Positions 23,272-35,428 of a stretch of 64,000 bases of DNA are shown here, in pieces. The notes beneath the pieces are model-generated. The model saw only the letters and a list, made by a program, of their open reading frames with translations, made no database searches and was not told where the DNA came from. The stretch lies in the NCBI GenBank assembly GCA_963576725.1, contig OY755246.1:73029467-73093466 (forward strand), read 5' to 3'. The DNA is from Azorinus chamasolen (taxonomy: Eukaryota; Mollusca; Bivalvia; Cardiida; Solecurtidae). Numbering within the stretch: position 1 is the stretch's first letter; each line of letters begins with the position of its first letter. Both the position numbers and the translations under genes were made by a program.

Positions 23272-23950
23272 GTACTAACCTGCCAACTGTCAACAGCTAC
23301 TAAGTACTGTGCTGTTATGTTGCCATATTAAACAGGGATGACTGTGAGTCTAAGACTACATCTATACATCTACTGGGATACTCCAAACAATCATTTTCTG
23401 ATCATAACTATGAGGATAGTGTTTGACTTGCGATCCCACACACTTTCACTTTTTAAGCTAGCTTGGGAAATGATCTGGCTCTACACATGTAATATCTACA
23501 ATCATGTAAAATTGTAAAGTGCTGGTCTTAAAATGCTTGACTGTAGACTTGAAGTGTTTAGTCTATTATTGTTATAACAATAAAAGTATAAATTGCATAA
23601 TTGCCAGTAAGTTTTTCATTTTGCCAGTAGAAAATATTCCCAATGGCAAAAAATTGCCAGTGGATAAATATGTTAAATTCGGTGCCTGCTTTCAAGCATT
23701 GTATCTATAAATCAAGAGTTTAGTGCAAATCTGTTGTAACTACCGTATTAAATATTTATAATAAGGTCATCTCAAGTTTACCCAATAGGCTGAACTTACA
23801 ACAGTTTGCCCTAAGCCCAATAAATAGAATAAATGACTCTGATGAAAAGAAATTTTTGCTTTAAATAGATAAGTCTTGTATTAATAATTTATGTGCTAGC
23901 AGAATATTTCTAATATCATTTCGACTGTATTACTGTACACTATAATAAGA
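23272..23950. other. Unassigned intronic sequence
   Basis: No recognised exon, element terminus or array. Confidence 0.5.
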
Positions 23951-23952
23951 TG

Positions 23953-24150
23953 TTAAACCTTTCCCTGTTGAATATTTATGTGAGAAATAATGGCCTCAAG
24001 ATTATCTATTGGCTTAATTTCAATAATCCACATAATTGCATAAGCAAACAAAGCAGACCCTGATCAGACATTTCCTACAGGAGCCATATGATCTAGGTCT
24101 ACTCTGTTTACAATGGTTTGAAAAGGCTTTTTAAGAAGGAAAGGGTTTTT
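23953..24150. mobile_element. N4 MITE, diverged
   Basis: TTAAACCTTTCCCTGTT at left, GGAAAGGGTT at right; internal palindrome GCAGACCCTGATCAGA...ATGATCTAGGTCTACTCTG. Same family as 39844-40090. Confidence 0.7.
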
Positions 24151-24514
24151 AAATGCTTCTTGCATAAAGCGAGACTTTGCATAATTTTGAAAATGCAACT
24201 GAAACTGAAATTATTATAATTCAATTTCAAATTATATATGTAAAATAATGTTATTGTATCGATTTCAATAATAATTCTGGTTTTGAAACTCAAAATGACT
24301 GTCAAAAATGACTAGTTAATCTTGCTAATGTACTGAACCAATTTCTCTACAACTGTGACTAGAGCCCTGTCTCAATAGAATTTTGAGCATCTTTAGATTT
24401 TTAACAATCCAGTCAGGGTCAGAATAATCAGATGAAGACAAATCTATAATCAGTTTTAAAACAGATGTGCGATAAGAATTTCCCCTCGCTTTTCTACAAG
24501 CTACAATGACTTAC
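24151..24514. other. Intron 4 end-side sequence after exon 4
   Basis: Immediately downstream (minus strand) of the exon 4 donor. AT-rich, nothing recognised. Confidence 0.45.
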
Positions 24515-24631
24515 ATCCTGTGGATCCCAGAAGATCTGGTCATATACTGGACTCTTATTCTCTCTCGTTACATATTTTGCCCATGGCGACAGTCTGTCTT
24601 CCAGTTTCCCATCCCTAGTGTGCATAACCAG
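24515..24631 (-). CDS. GBE1: GBE1 exon 4 (residues 126-164)
   Basis: Acceptor TGTTTTCAG/CTG at 24632 and donor GAT/GTAAGT at 24515; 39 codons, phase 0 on both sides. Encodes LVMHTRDGKLEDRLSPWAKY followed by VTRE and then YDQIFWDPQD. SPWAKYV and W(H/F)WDP are conserved animal GBE1 segments at the end of the CBM48 domain and linker to the barrel. Joined to exon 3 it gives an ungapped match to the family spacing between HGSK and SPWAKY. The exon is symmetrical (0-0), so skipping it would keep frame. A truncated repeat 5' end (24673) and an A3 element (24735) lie within about 100 bp of its acceptor. Confidence 0.95.
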
Positions 24632-24672
24632 CTGAAAACAAGTTTGGATATACATTAAAACTTCACTATATC

Positions 24673-24725
24673 AACAAGAGCCGCATGCGGCACCACCGCT
24701 TGTCTGATTTGGTGCTTGTCCAGCT
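24673..24725 (+). mobile_element. Solo 5' terminus of another family
   Basis: AACAAGAG followed by a perfect hairpin GCCGCATGCGGC and ACCACCGC, then no core or 3' end. A family not otherwise present in the window; it ends near AGCTAAATTT. Confidence 0.6.
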
Positions 24726-24734
24726 AAATTTAAA

Positions 24735-26117
24735 AACAAGAGGGCCAAGTTGGCCCTTAATCGCTCACCTGATTACAATAGATTTAAGATTTTTGCTGGG
24801 TAGCCCATGGGTAGGGCCAATATTGACATTAGGGACAATATTTGAACAATGTTGATAGTGGATCATGAGCAGTAGTTCTGCAGAACAAGATTTTCAAAGA
24901 TTTAGTATATGGATTTTATCAAGATTGGGCTAAAAATGTGCCCTCTAGAGTAATTTTTCTAAGGTTTGACCTAGTGACCTAATTTTTATTCCCACCCATC
25001 CATGATCACACTCAACCTTGGTATCACCAAGACAAACACTCTGAGCAAGTTTGAGGAAGACTGGGCTAAAAATGTGGCCACTGGAGTGTAAACTAGATTT
25101 TTCTAAGATATGACCCAGTGACCTACTTTTTGACCTCACATAACCCACTTTCAAACTTGTCCAAGATTTTATTAGGACAATCATTCTGGCCAATTTTCAT
25201 GAAGATTTGGCAATAAATGTGACCTCTAGAGTGTTCACAAGGTTTTCCTACTATTTGACCTAGTGACCTAGTTTTTAACCCCACATGACCCACTTTCAAA
25301 CCTGTTTGAGATTATATCAAGACAATCATTATGACTACGTTTCATGAAGATTGGACAAAAAATGTGACCACTAGAGTGTTCACAAGGTTTTTCTACTGTT
25401 TGACCTAGTGACCTAGTCTTAAACCCCACTTGACCCACTTTCAAACTCGGCCGAGATTTTATCAAGACATTCATTCTGACCAAGTTTCATGAAGATTGGA
25501 CTAAAATTGTGACCACTAGAGTGTTCACAAGGTTTTTCGACTGTTTGACCTAGTGACCTAGTTTTTTACCACATGTAACCCACTTTTCAAACTCCTCCGA
25601 GATTTAATCAAGACAATCATTCTGACAAAGTTTCATGAAAATTGGGCTAAAAATGTGACCTCTAGAGGGTTCACAAGGTTTTCCTACTATTTGACCTAGT
25701 GACCTAGTTTTTAACCCAACTTGACCCACTTTCGAACTCATCCGAGATTTTATTAAGACATTCATTCTGACCAAGTTTCATGAAGATTGGACTACAATTG
25801 TGACCACTAGTGTGTTCACAAGCAAATTGTTGACGACACACGCCGGACGCCGGACATTCAAGTCTCCCAAAAGCTCACCCTAAAAATGCGTTAAAAACAA
25901 CTTTGCAATAAAACGTGACCATAGACTATAGAATGGGCAAAATGAAAATTGATGGGGCAAAATTCTGGCTTAAAGTGGGGCAAAGTTCCGAGTATGAAAA
26001 CATAGGATGGGGCATAATTCCGTGTGTGCATAACCATGATGGGGCAAAGTTCTGCAATGCAGTTTTTAAGGATGGGGCAAAATTCCGCTGGGGCTTTCTT
26101 CTTTGCTCAGGTGAGCT
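24735..26117 (+). mobile_element. Family A3 element with M repeat in its 3' hairpin loop
   Basis: 5' AACAAGAG, hairpin GGGCCAAGTTGGCCCT, A3 cores with TTTGACCTAGTGACCTAG, GACGACACACGCCGG tract, first hairpin arm AGCTCACC (about 25873), M repeat 25881-26104, then TTTGCTCA-GGTGAGCT completing the hairpin at 26117. So M sits inside the loop of an otherwise intact A3 3' end. Confidence 0.8.
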
Positions 26118-26130
26118 AACAACAAAAAAT

Positions 26131-27425
26131 AACTAGAGGTTTTTGTCAAAAAAACGGATGTCTCCCCTCTAATAAAAACTATATGTAAAGGGAAATCACT
26201 AAAAATGTTATGGTCTTGATGAATGATACTTCCCCTCATTTTGCGTTTTTCACACTGCATTTTTCAAGAAGAAAATGATAACAGCTAATAACTCCAAAAA
26301 TACTGATACCAGATTTATGGCCCTTGTGCATGACACTTAATTTCATCATGCTCTTTCCAGAAATAAAATGTCATTCCAATAGCATCAGTCGAACAGGAGT
26401 TATTGATCGGCCAAAAAATGTAACAAAGGGCAATAACTCCAAAAGTATTGAAGCCAGAATTATGACCCTTGTTCATGACACTTTCTCTCATCATGCTCTT
26501 TCCATGTATGAAGTTTCAATACGATGGCAAGAGCCATGTAGGAGTTATCGTCCGAACAAGAAAGAATTAAACAAATGTACAAGGGGCAATAACTCTAAAT
26601 TTATTGAAGCTCGAGTTAAGGATCTTATGCATGACACTTTCTCTTATCATGATCGTTCCATGTATGAAGTTCCACTCCAATGGCATGTGTCACATAGGAG
26701 TAATCATCCGGACAAAAAATTGTGATTTTTTTTACAAAGGGCAATAACTCCAATATTAGTGAAGCCAGAGTTATGGACCTTGTGCATGACACTTCCTCTC
26801 GTTATGATCTTTCCATTTATGAAGTTTCAATCCAATGGCATGAGCCATATAGAAGTTATCGTCCGGACAAAAAAGTAGTATTTTTTTTCAAAGGGCAATA
26901 ACTCCTATATTAGTGAAGCCAGAGTTATGTACCTTCTGCATGACACTTCCTCTCATTATGCGCTTTCCATATATGAAGTTTCAATCAACTGGCATCAGGC
27001 ATATTGAAGTTATTGTCCGGACAAAAAATTATGATATTTTTTACAAAGGGCAATAACTCCAATATTAGTGAAGCTAGAGTTATGGACCTTGTGTATGACA
27101 CTTCCTATCGTCATGATCTTTCCATATATGAAGTTTCAATCCAATGGCATGAGCCATATAGGAGTTATCGTCCGGACAAAAAAGTGTGATTTTTTTTTTA
27201 CAAAGGGCAATAACTCCAATATTAGTGAAGCCAGAGTTATGGACATTGTGCATGACACTTCCTCTCATTATGCTCTTTCCATATATGAAGTTTCAATCAA
27301 CTGGCATCAGGCATATTGAAGTTATCGTCCGGACAAAAAGTGTGACAGACAGACGGACAGACGGACAGACAGACAACTCTCACGAAAACAATATGTCTCC
27401 CCCATATAAATATGGGGGGAGACAT
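26131..27425 (+). mobile_element. Family B element, complete
   Basis: 5' AACTAGAG at 26131; cores with GGGCAATAACTCC; GACAGACAGACGGACAGACGG microsatellite (approximate) about 27343-27370; 3' hairpin ATGTCTCCCCCATA-TAAA-TATGGGGGGAGACAT, then AA. Confidence 0.88.
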
Positions 27426-27667
27426 AATTACCATTTTGTTATGGTGAGGAATGTTCAACTTGACAGACAGCCAAGATTGACCAATAATATCTGGCGGTAA
27501 CTTTTAATGATGATAAAAACAAAGTACACACAGATCAGATGGCTCCTGCAGGGGGCTGGTCTGTGAGTGTTTATTTGATAGGTTTTCTTGCAATATACTT
27601 CTTTTCAGCATATAAACAAATTATTTATGAATGTAATTTTAAGGTATATATCTGGAATTTATAAATT

Positions 27668-30507
27668 ACAAGAGGGCCATGATGGCCCTAAATCGCTCAC
27701 CTGGTTACTATAGACATATGCATACACTGTATTTCTATGTAAATATAAGTAAGCTTCAGAAACCAAGGGCCATCATTTTAGGCATGGAGTTTAAAATTTG
27801 AACAATCTAAATAAAGGAACATTAGATGATGCTTCATATAAGTTTCAAAGTTCCGGGCCTTACAATTTCACAGAAGGAGATTTTAAAGATTTTCATATGA
27901 AAAACTGATAAGCCAGGGGCGGGCCATTTTGGTCCAGGGGTCATAATTTGAACAATCTTGGTAGAAAACCATTAGATGATAATACATACCAAATTTCAAA
28001 GGTCTATGCCTTACATTTTAGGAGGAGAAGATTTTCAAAGATTTTTCTATGAAAAACTGTTAAGCCCCGGGGCTGGGCCATTTTTAGTCTGGGGGTCATA
28101 GTTTGAACAATCTTTGTAGAGGACCATAATATCATGCTACATACCAAATATCAAATGTCTAGGCCTTATGGTTTCAGAGAAGGAGATTTTTAAAGATTTT
28201 CCGATGAAAAACTGATAAGCCCCGGGGCGGGCCATTTTTGGTCAAGGGGTCATAATTTGAAGAATCTTTGTAGAGGACCAATAGATAATGCTACATACCA
28301 TATATCAGACGTCTAGGCCTTACGGTTTCAGAGAAGAAGATTTTTTAAAGATTTTCCTATGAAAAACTGATAAGCCCCGGGGCGGGGCCATATTTGGTCT
28401 GGGGGTCATAATTTGAACATTCTTTGTAGAGGACCATTAGATAATGCTACATACCAAATATCAATAGTCTAGGCCTTACGGTTTCAGAGAAGAAGATTTT
28501 TAAAAGATTTCCCAATGAAAAACTGATAAGCCCCAGGGCAGGGCCATTTTTGGTCCGGAGTCATAATTTGAACAATCTTTGTAGAGGACCATTAGATAAT
28601 GCTACATACCAAATATCATTGGTCTAGGCCTTACGGTTTCAGACAAGAAGATTTTTAAAGATTTTCTAATGAAAAAATGATAAGCCCCGGGGCGGGGCCA
28701 TTTTTGGTCCAGTGGTCATAATTTGAACAATCTTTGTAGAGGACCATTAGATGATGCTACATACCATATATCAGATGTCTAGGCCTTACGGTTTCAGAGA
28801 AGAAGATTTTTAAAGAGTTTCCTATGAAAAACTGACAAGCCCCGGGGCGGGGCCATATTTGGTCCGGGGGTCATAATTTGAACAATCTTTGTAGAGGACC
28901 ATTAGATAATGCTACATACCAAATATCAATGGTCTAGGCCTTACGGTTTCAGAGAAGAAGATTTTTAAAGATTTTCCAACTAGAGGTTTTTGTCACAAAA
29001 ACGGATGTCTCCCCTCTAATAAAAACAATATGTAAAGGGAAATCACTAAAAATGTTATGGACTTGATGATTGATACTTCCCCTCATTATGCGCTTTTCAC
29101 ACCACATTTTTCAAGAAGAAAATGATAACAGCTAATAACTCAAATATATTGACACCAGAGTTATGACCCTTGTACTTTCATCACGCTCTTTCCATAAATG
29201 AAATGTCATTCCAATAGTATCAGTCGAACAGGAGTTATTGATCGGACAAAATATGTAACAAAGGGCAATAACTCCAAAAGTATTGAAGCCAGAGTTATGG
29301 CCCTTGTTCATGACACTTTCTCTCATCATGCTCTTTCCATGTATGAAGTTTCAATACAATGGCAAGAGCCATGTAGGAGTTATCATCCGGACAAGAAAGC
29401 GTTAAACAAATGAACAAGGGGCAATAACTCTCAATTTATTGAAGCCAGAGTTAAGGACCTTATGCATGACATTTTCTCTTATCATGATCTTTCCATGTAT
29501 GAAGTTTCACTCCAATGGCATGTGCCATGTAGGAGTTATCATCCTGACAAAAAATTGTGATTTTTTTACAAAGGGCAATAACTCCAATATTTGTGAAACA
29601 AGAGTTGTGGACCTTAAGCATGACACTTTCTCTTATCATGATCTTTCCATGTATGAAGTTTCAATCCAATGGCATGAGCCATATAGGAGTTATCGTCCGG
29701 ACAAAAAATTGTGAATTTTTTTACAAGGGCAATAACTCCATTATTAGTGAAGCCAGAGTTATGGACATTGTGTATGACACTTCCTCTTGTCATGATCTTT
29801 CCATATATGAAGTTTCAATCCAATGGCATGAGCCATATAGGAGTTATCGTCCGGACAAAAAAGTGCTATTTTTTTTTACAAGGGGCAAGAACTCCTATAT
29901 CAGTGAAGCCAGAGTTATGGACCTTGTGCATGACACTTGCTCTCATTATGCTCTTTCCATATATGAAGTTTCAATCAACTGGCATCAGGCATATTGAAGT
30001 TATCGTCCGGACAAAAAGTGTGACGGACAGACGGACAGACGGACGGACGGACAGACAGACAGACAACTCTCATGAAAACAATATGTCTCCCCCATATAAA
30101 TATGGGGGGAGACATAATGAAAAACTGATAAGCCCTGGGGCGGGGCCATTTTTGGTCCAGGGGTCATAATTTGAACAATCTTTGTAGAGGACCATTAGAT
30201 AATGCTACATACCAAATATCAATGGTCTAGGCCTTACGGTTTCAGGAGAAGATTTTTAAAGATTTTCCTATGAAAAACTGATAAGCCCCGGGGCGGGGCC
30301 ATTTTTGGTCCGGGGGACATAATTTGAACATTCTTTGTAGAGGACCATTAGATGATGCTACATACCAAATATCAAAGCTCTAGGCTTTGTGGTTTCAAAG
30401 AAGAAGATGTTTAAGTAAATTGTTGACGTACGCACATATGCATGACGACGGATGCCGGAGCCAGCCCCCTCACAATACCTCACCTGGCACTTTGTGCCAG
30501 GTGAGCT
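27668..30507 (+). mobile_element. Family A1 element with nested B element
   Basis: 5' ACAAGAG with hairpin GGGCCATGATGGCCCT; about nine A1 cores in two blocks (27900-28977 and 30116-30410) around a nested B element; GACGACGGATGCCGG tract; 3' hairpin CTCACCTGGCAC-TTT-GTGCCAGGTGAG at 30479-30507 (approximate), then AAAAATG. Confidence 0.85.
28978..30115 (+). mobile_element. Family B element nested in A1 core
   Basis: AACTAGAG...GGGAGACAT inserted in an A1 core: left flank GATTTTCC, right flank AATGAAAAACTG. The uninterrupted sequence GATTTTCCAATGAAAAACTG is present at about 8680-8700. No target duplication, or at most AA. Confidence 0.9.
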
Positions 30508-30514
30508 AAAAATG

Positions 30515-30715
30515 AAAAAAAATTAAGGGCCATAACTCCAAATTTTGAAATAAAGAGTTATGGTTCTTATCTAAGGGCATTCCCTTCAATGAGGTCTAAT
30601 AACCTATGACGTTTCATGTTGATACCTCTTATACTTTTCGAGTAATGAGCTACAACACCTACGACCCAGTGATCACAATAGCTCAACTTTTCTTCGAAAC
30701 AGCTATCTTCTTTGG
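30515..30715 (+). repeat. Family O fragment
   Basis: AAGGGCCATAACTCC ... AAGAGTTATGG inverted pair, then CCCTTCAATGAGGTCTA and TTTTCGAGTAATGAGCTA, ending CTCAACTTTTCTTCGAAACAG. A second copy directly follows another A-family 3' end at 39570-39790. Confidence 0.65.
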
Positions 30716-31408
30716 GATGGTTAACAGCTTAATGCTGAATGAAAGTCATTCAAAAGCCTAAGGACCTTTGTGCATGACTTTCACTCAGCATAAATAGCCA
30801 CGTGCCTACAATCCCAATAACTAATATCAGTTAAGAGATATTTTACTGTTTAAATTAAAAATCCACATGCTACTTGTCAATATGAAATAAACTGAGAGAT
30901 GGGGGCAAATTGTTGTAATTGCAATATGTAATAATATTTATATGAGAATATACAAAATTGTCAATTAATTATTGAACTGTACAATCAGATTTTCCACACT
31001 GTATTCAAGGGTCATCACGAGTTCACCCCATGGATTTTATTTACAAGTTTTATACAGCCCTTGAAATGCTTTTCAAAACTTAGCAAACATTCTAAGAAAA
31101 CTTATGTAATATACTTTTGAACCTCATAAGCAATTATGAAACCACTGTCTTCTCTAATGGTAAAAGAAAGAGTTTTATAAATTCTTTAATAAAAACCGGT
31201 CAACTTTAATACAAATTTAATACAGCATTTGCTCGCACAAAAACTGTTATTAATCCGCTGGAGTGCAAAAATCAGAACAAAGGGGAATAACTCAAAAAGT
31301 ATTGCATGTAGAGTAACGAATCTTAGTTACATCAATGGTCCTCAATGAGAGGAAGACACATGTGAAATTTGTAAGCTCTATAATGATTAGTTTAGAAATG
31401 ACAGCCAA
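30716..31408. other. Mostly unassigned intronic sequence
   Basis: An AAAGGGGAATAACTC motif at about 31278 hints at an old core unit. Nothing else recognised. Confidence 0.45.
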
Positions 31409-31833
31409 AACAAGAGCACCGCGAGACGGGGCAATATACGCCCGAAGGCTGTTCTATTTACACAATGTGTGAACCTTCAGAAGTTGCGCATATGAGGTCT
31501 ATTAGGGCTAAGGCAATAGCAAGGAGAGTAAAACTGCTTATTGTAATAGTAATCTTTTATTTGTCTTTGGGCCTACTGAAAGCTGAAAAAGGAGCATTGA
31601 TTTTGAAAAAAAAAGTAGCAGGTAAAAGGAATAACAAAGAAACATTTTCTTTACAACAAATAATTAGAAGAGAGCCCACAGTTTACCTCCTGTTATCTCA
31701 CTGATATGCACAACTACACATCAGTATCTATCATTCCTGAAAGTTTGAAGAAATTATGTTGAAAAATAAACGAGGAGTTAGTTGCACAAGAAATTGCTAC
31801 CCGAAACTATCAAAGGGCAATAACTCCAGAATG

Positions 31834-33226
31834 AACAAGAGCACCGCAAGACGGGCAATAAACGCCCGAAGGCTGTTCTATAAAATTATGTTGAAAAATA
31901 AAGGAGGAGTTAGTTGCACAAGAAATTGCTACCCGAAACTATCAAAGGGCAATAACTCCAGAATGAAAAATGATATGAGAGTTATCTCACTGATATGCAC
32001 AACTACACATCAATATCTATCATTCCTGAAAGTTTGAAGAAATTATGTTGAAAAATAAAGGAGGAGTTAGTTGCACAAGAAATTGCTACCCGAAACTATC
32101 AAAGGGCAATAACTCCAGAATGAAAAATGATATGAGAGTTATCTCACTGATATGCACAACTACACATCAGTATCTATCATTCCTGAAAGTTTGAAGAAAT
32201 TATGTTGAAAAATAAAGGAGGAGTTAGTTGCACAAGAAATTGCTACCCGAAACTATCAAAGGGCAATAACTCCAGAATGAAAAATGATATGAGAGTTATC
32301 TCACTGATATGCACAACTACACATCTGAGTATCTATCATTCCTTAAAGTTTGAAGAAATTATGTTGAAAAATAAAGGAGGAGTTAGTTGCACAAGAAATT
32401 GCTACCCGAAACTATCAAAGGGCAATAACTCCAGAATGAAAAATGATATGAGAGTTAAAGTTGCACAAGAAATTGCTACCCGAAACTATCAAAGGGCAAT
32501 AACTCCAGAATGAAAAATGATATGAGAGTTATCTCACTGATATGCACAACTACACATCAATATCTATCATTCCTGAAAGTTTGAAGAAATTATGTTGAAA
32601 AATAAAGGAGGAGTTAGTTGCACAAGAAATTGCTACCCGAAACTATCAAAGGGCAATAACTCCAGAATGAAAAATGATATGAGAGTTATCTCACTGATAT
32701 GCACAACTACACATCAGTATCTATCATTCCTGAACGTTTGAAGAAATTATGTTGAAAAATAAAGGAGGAGTTAGTTGCACAAGAAATTGCTACCCGAAAC
32801 TATCAAAGGGCAATAACTCCAGAATGAAAAATGATATGAGAGTTATCTCACTGATATGCACAAATACACATCAATATCTATCATTCCTGAAAGTTTGAAG
32901 AAATTATGTTGAAAGATAAAGGAGGAGTTAGTTGAACAAGAAATTGCTACCCGAAACTATCAAAGGGCAATAACTCCAGAATGAAAAATGATATGAGAGT
33001 TATCTCACTGATATGCACAACTACACATCAGTATCTATCATTCCTGAAAGTTTGAAGAAATTATGTTGAAAAATGAAGGAGGAGTTAGTTGCACAAGAAA
33101 TTGCTAACGGACGGACGGACGGACGGACGTGCTAACAGACGGACGGACGGACAGACGGACAGACGGACAGACGGATGGACGGACGGACGGCATGCGCCAT
33201 ACCATAATACGTCCCTTCGGGCGTAT
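31834..33226 (+). mobile_element. Family E element nested inside another E core
   Basis: Complete 1393-bp copy: AACAAGAG at 31834, subterminal AAACGCCCGAAGG, seven or eight tandem ~157-bp cores, GGAC/GACA microsatellite 33107-33190, 3' end CGTCCCTTCGGGCGTAT. Flanks CCAGAATG and AAAAATGATA are contiguous in the cores themselves (for example 31960-31975), giving an exact empty site. Confidence 0.92.
33107..33190. repeat. GGAC/GACA microsatellite of nested E
   Basis: Runs of GGAC and GGACAGAC interrupted once by GTGCTAACAGAC; located just before the 3' hairpin, as in all related families here. Confidence 0.9.
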
Positions 33227-34484
33227 AAAAATGATATGAGAGTTATCTCACTGATATGCACAACTACACATCAGTATCTATCATTCCTGAAAGTTTGAAG
33301 AAATTATGTTGAAAAATAAAGGAGGAGTTAGTTGCACAAGAAATTGCTACCCGAAACTATTAAAGGGCAATAACTCCAGAATGAAAAATGATATGAGAGT
33401 TATCTCACTGATATACACAACTACACATCAGTATCTATCATTCCTGAAAGTTTGAAGAAATTATGTTGAAAAATAAAGGAGGAGTTAGTTGCACAAGAAA
33501 TTGCTACCCGAAACTATCAAAGGGCAATAACTCCAGAATGAACAAGAGATGTCACAGTCACGTGACAAATGCCCCCAAAAATTGTACCCTGTGGCCTTGA
33601 CCTTTGACCCATGGACCAGGGAGTTGACACATCGTCTTTGTGTGGTGAACATTTGTGCCAGGTTCCTTTGAAATCCATTCACAGATAAACAAGTAATTGA
33701 ACCCTGTGACCTTGACCTTTGACATATGGACCAGGGAGCTGAATGCGACACATCGTCTTTGTCTGGTGAAATTCTGTGCCAAGTTATATTGAAATCCATT
33801 GATAGATAAAGATGTTACAGACCGGACACGAAATTTGTGACAAAGTAATTGTACCCTGTGACCTTGACCTTTGACCCATGGACCAGGGAGTTGAAAGCGA
33901 CACATCATCTTTGTCTGGTGAACATTTGTGCCAAATCATATTGAAATCCATTGATATATAAAGAAGTTACAGACCGGACACGAAATTTGTGACAAAGTAA
34001 TTGTACCCTGTGACCTTGACCTTTGACCTATGGACCTGGGAGTTGAAAGCAACACATCGTCTTTGTGTGGTGAACATTTGTGCCAAGTTATATTGAAATC
34101 TATTAATAGATAAAGAAGTTACAGGCCGGACACGAAATTTGTTACAAAGTAATTGTACCCTGTGACCTTGACCTTTGACCCATGGACCTGAAGGTTGAAC
34201 GCGACACATCGTCTTTGTGTGGTGAACATTTGTGCCAAGTTCTATTGAAATCCATTGATAGATAAAGAAGTTACAGACCGGACACGAAATTTGTGACAAA
34301 GTAATTGTACCCTGTGACCTTGACCTTTGACCTATGGACCTGGGAGTTGAACGCGACACATCGTCTTTGTGTGGTGAACATTTGTGGCAAGTTATATTGA
34401 AATCCATTGATAGATGAAGAAGTTACAGACCGGATACGAATTTGGGACGGAAGGACAGACGGACGGACGTCCGCACTCACCAAT

Positions 34485-34721
34485 GGGTAGTTGTGTGACT
34501 TTTTCTAACTAGTCACACAAGTAAAATCATTAACCTGGCCATCTCTTGTGACATTAACCTGGCCATTTCTTGTGACATTAACCTGGCCAGTTGTGGGACA
34601 TAGGGTTAGGGTTAGGGTTAGCTTCCAGATCATTCTTTTCCAAAGTTAGAGCCAAAAATAGTTTTTCTTGTGGGACTAGTCCCACAAGAAAAGATCAAAG
34701 GAAAAAGTCACACAACTACCC
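34485..34721. mobile_element. P1 element with 21-bp TIRs and TTAGGG repeats
   Basis: 237 bp bounded by perfect TIRs GGGTAGTTGTGTGACTTTTTC and its complement. Inside: TTAACCTGGCCA(T/G) repeats, then three GGGTTA units (about 34604-34621), then CTTGTGGGACTAGTCCCACAAG, a perfect palindrome. Confidence 0.85.
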
Positions 34722-34785
34722 ATTTGTTAGTATGTCCGTCCGTCTGTCCGTCTGTCCGTCTGTCCGTCTGTCCGCACTCACCAAA

Positions 34786-35016
34786 GGGTAGTTGTGTGAC
34801 TTTTTCTAACTAGTCCCACAAGTAAAATCATTAACCTGGCCATCTCTTGTGACATTAACCTGGCCATTTCTTGTGACATTAACCTGGCCAGTTGTGGGAC
34901 ATAGGGTTAGGGTTAGCTTCCAGATCATTCTTTTCCAAAGTTAGAGCCAAAAATAGTTTTTCTTGTGGGACTAGTCACACAAGAAAAGATCAAAGGAAAA
35001 AGTCACACAACTACCC
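34786..35016. mobile_element. P2 element
   Basis: 231 bp, same orientation as P1 and identical TIRs; exactly one GGGTTA unit fewer than P1. Separated from P1 by a GTCC/GTCT microsatellite (34733-34777), the complement of the usual GGAC tract. Confidence 0.85.
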
Positions 35017-35317
35017 ATTTGTTAGTACGTCCGGACGGACGGACGGACGGACGGACAGACGGACAGACGGAAGGACGGACAATGCGATTACTATATGCCC
35101 GCCTTTGAGGGCATAAAAATGATATGAGAGTTATCTCACTGATATGCACAACTACACATCAGTATCTATCATTCCTGAAAGTTTGAAGAAATTATGTTGA
35201 AAAATAAAGGAGGAGTTAGTTGCACAAGAAATTGCTAACGGACGGACGGACAGACAGACAGACGGACAGACGGACGGACGACATGCGCCATACCATAATA
35301 CGTCCCTTCGGGCGTAT

Positions 35318-35428
35318 AAAAAGGAAAGTGTGACTGACAGACAGACAGACAGACAGACGATGGAAAAGTGATCCCTAAGTGACACTGCCTCTCGGCAGGT
35401 GACACAAAAAACCGGTCAAAACAGTTTC
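35318..35428. other. Short spacer between E and Q elements
   Basis: Includes a pure GACA run (about 35335-35358). Confidence 0.6.

Larger units (their letters stand above)
33541..35114 (+). mobile_element. Family F element nested in E core at the same site
   Basis: AACAAGAG, hairpin TGTCAC-AGTCAC-GTGACA, six ~150-bp cores (GTGACCTTGACCTTTGACCC ... CATCGTCTTTGTGTGGTGAAC), GACAGACGGACGG tract, two P elements, a second microsatellite, and 3' end ATATGCCCGCCTTTGAGGGCAT. Flanks CCAGAATG / AAAAATGATA are the same E-core position used by the nested E copy. Confidence 0.88.
31409..35317 (+). mobile_element. Family E element (outer) with two nested insertions
   Basis: 5' AACAAGAG, CACCGCGAGACGGGG, subterminal ATATACGCCCGAAGG; cores of ~157 bp (GGGCAATAACTCCAGAATG ... 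GAGGAGTTAGTTGCACAAG); GACGGACGGACAGACAGACAG tract near 35240-35280 (approximate); 3' hairpin ATACGTCCCTTCGGGCGTAT ending 35317, then AAAAA. Without the nested E copy (31834-33226) and F element (33541-35114), the outer element would be about 940 bp. Confidence 0.9.

Noticed and set aside
29439..30169. Overlapping open frames of 90-150 codons in the nested B element
   Set aside because: Same core-derived peptides in several frames; no start context or domain.
31741..33540. CRISPR-like regular repeats
   Set aside because: Units are uniform ~157-bp tandem copies without unique spacers, in a spliced eukaryotic gene.
33967..34407. 146-codon minus-strand frame in F cores
   Set aside because: Built from four repeats of the same ~50-residue unit in shifting frames; non-coding core.
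34604..34621. Telomere or subtelomere
   Set aside because: Only two or three hexamers, inside a TIR element present three times; interstitial.
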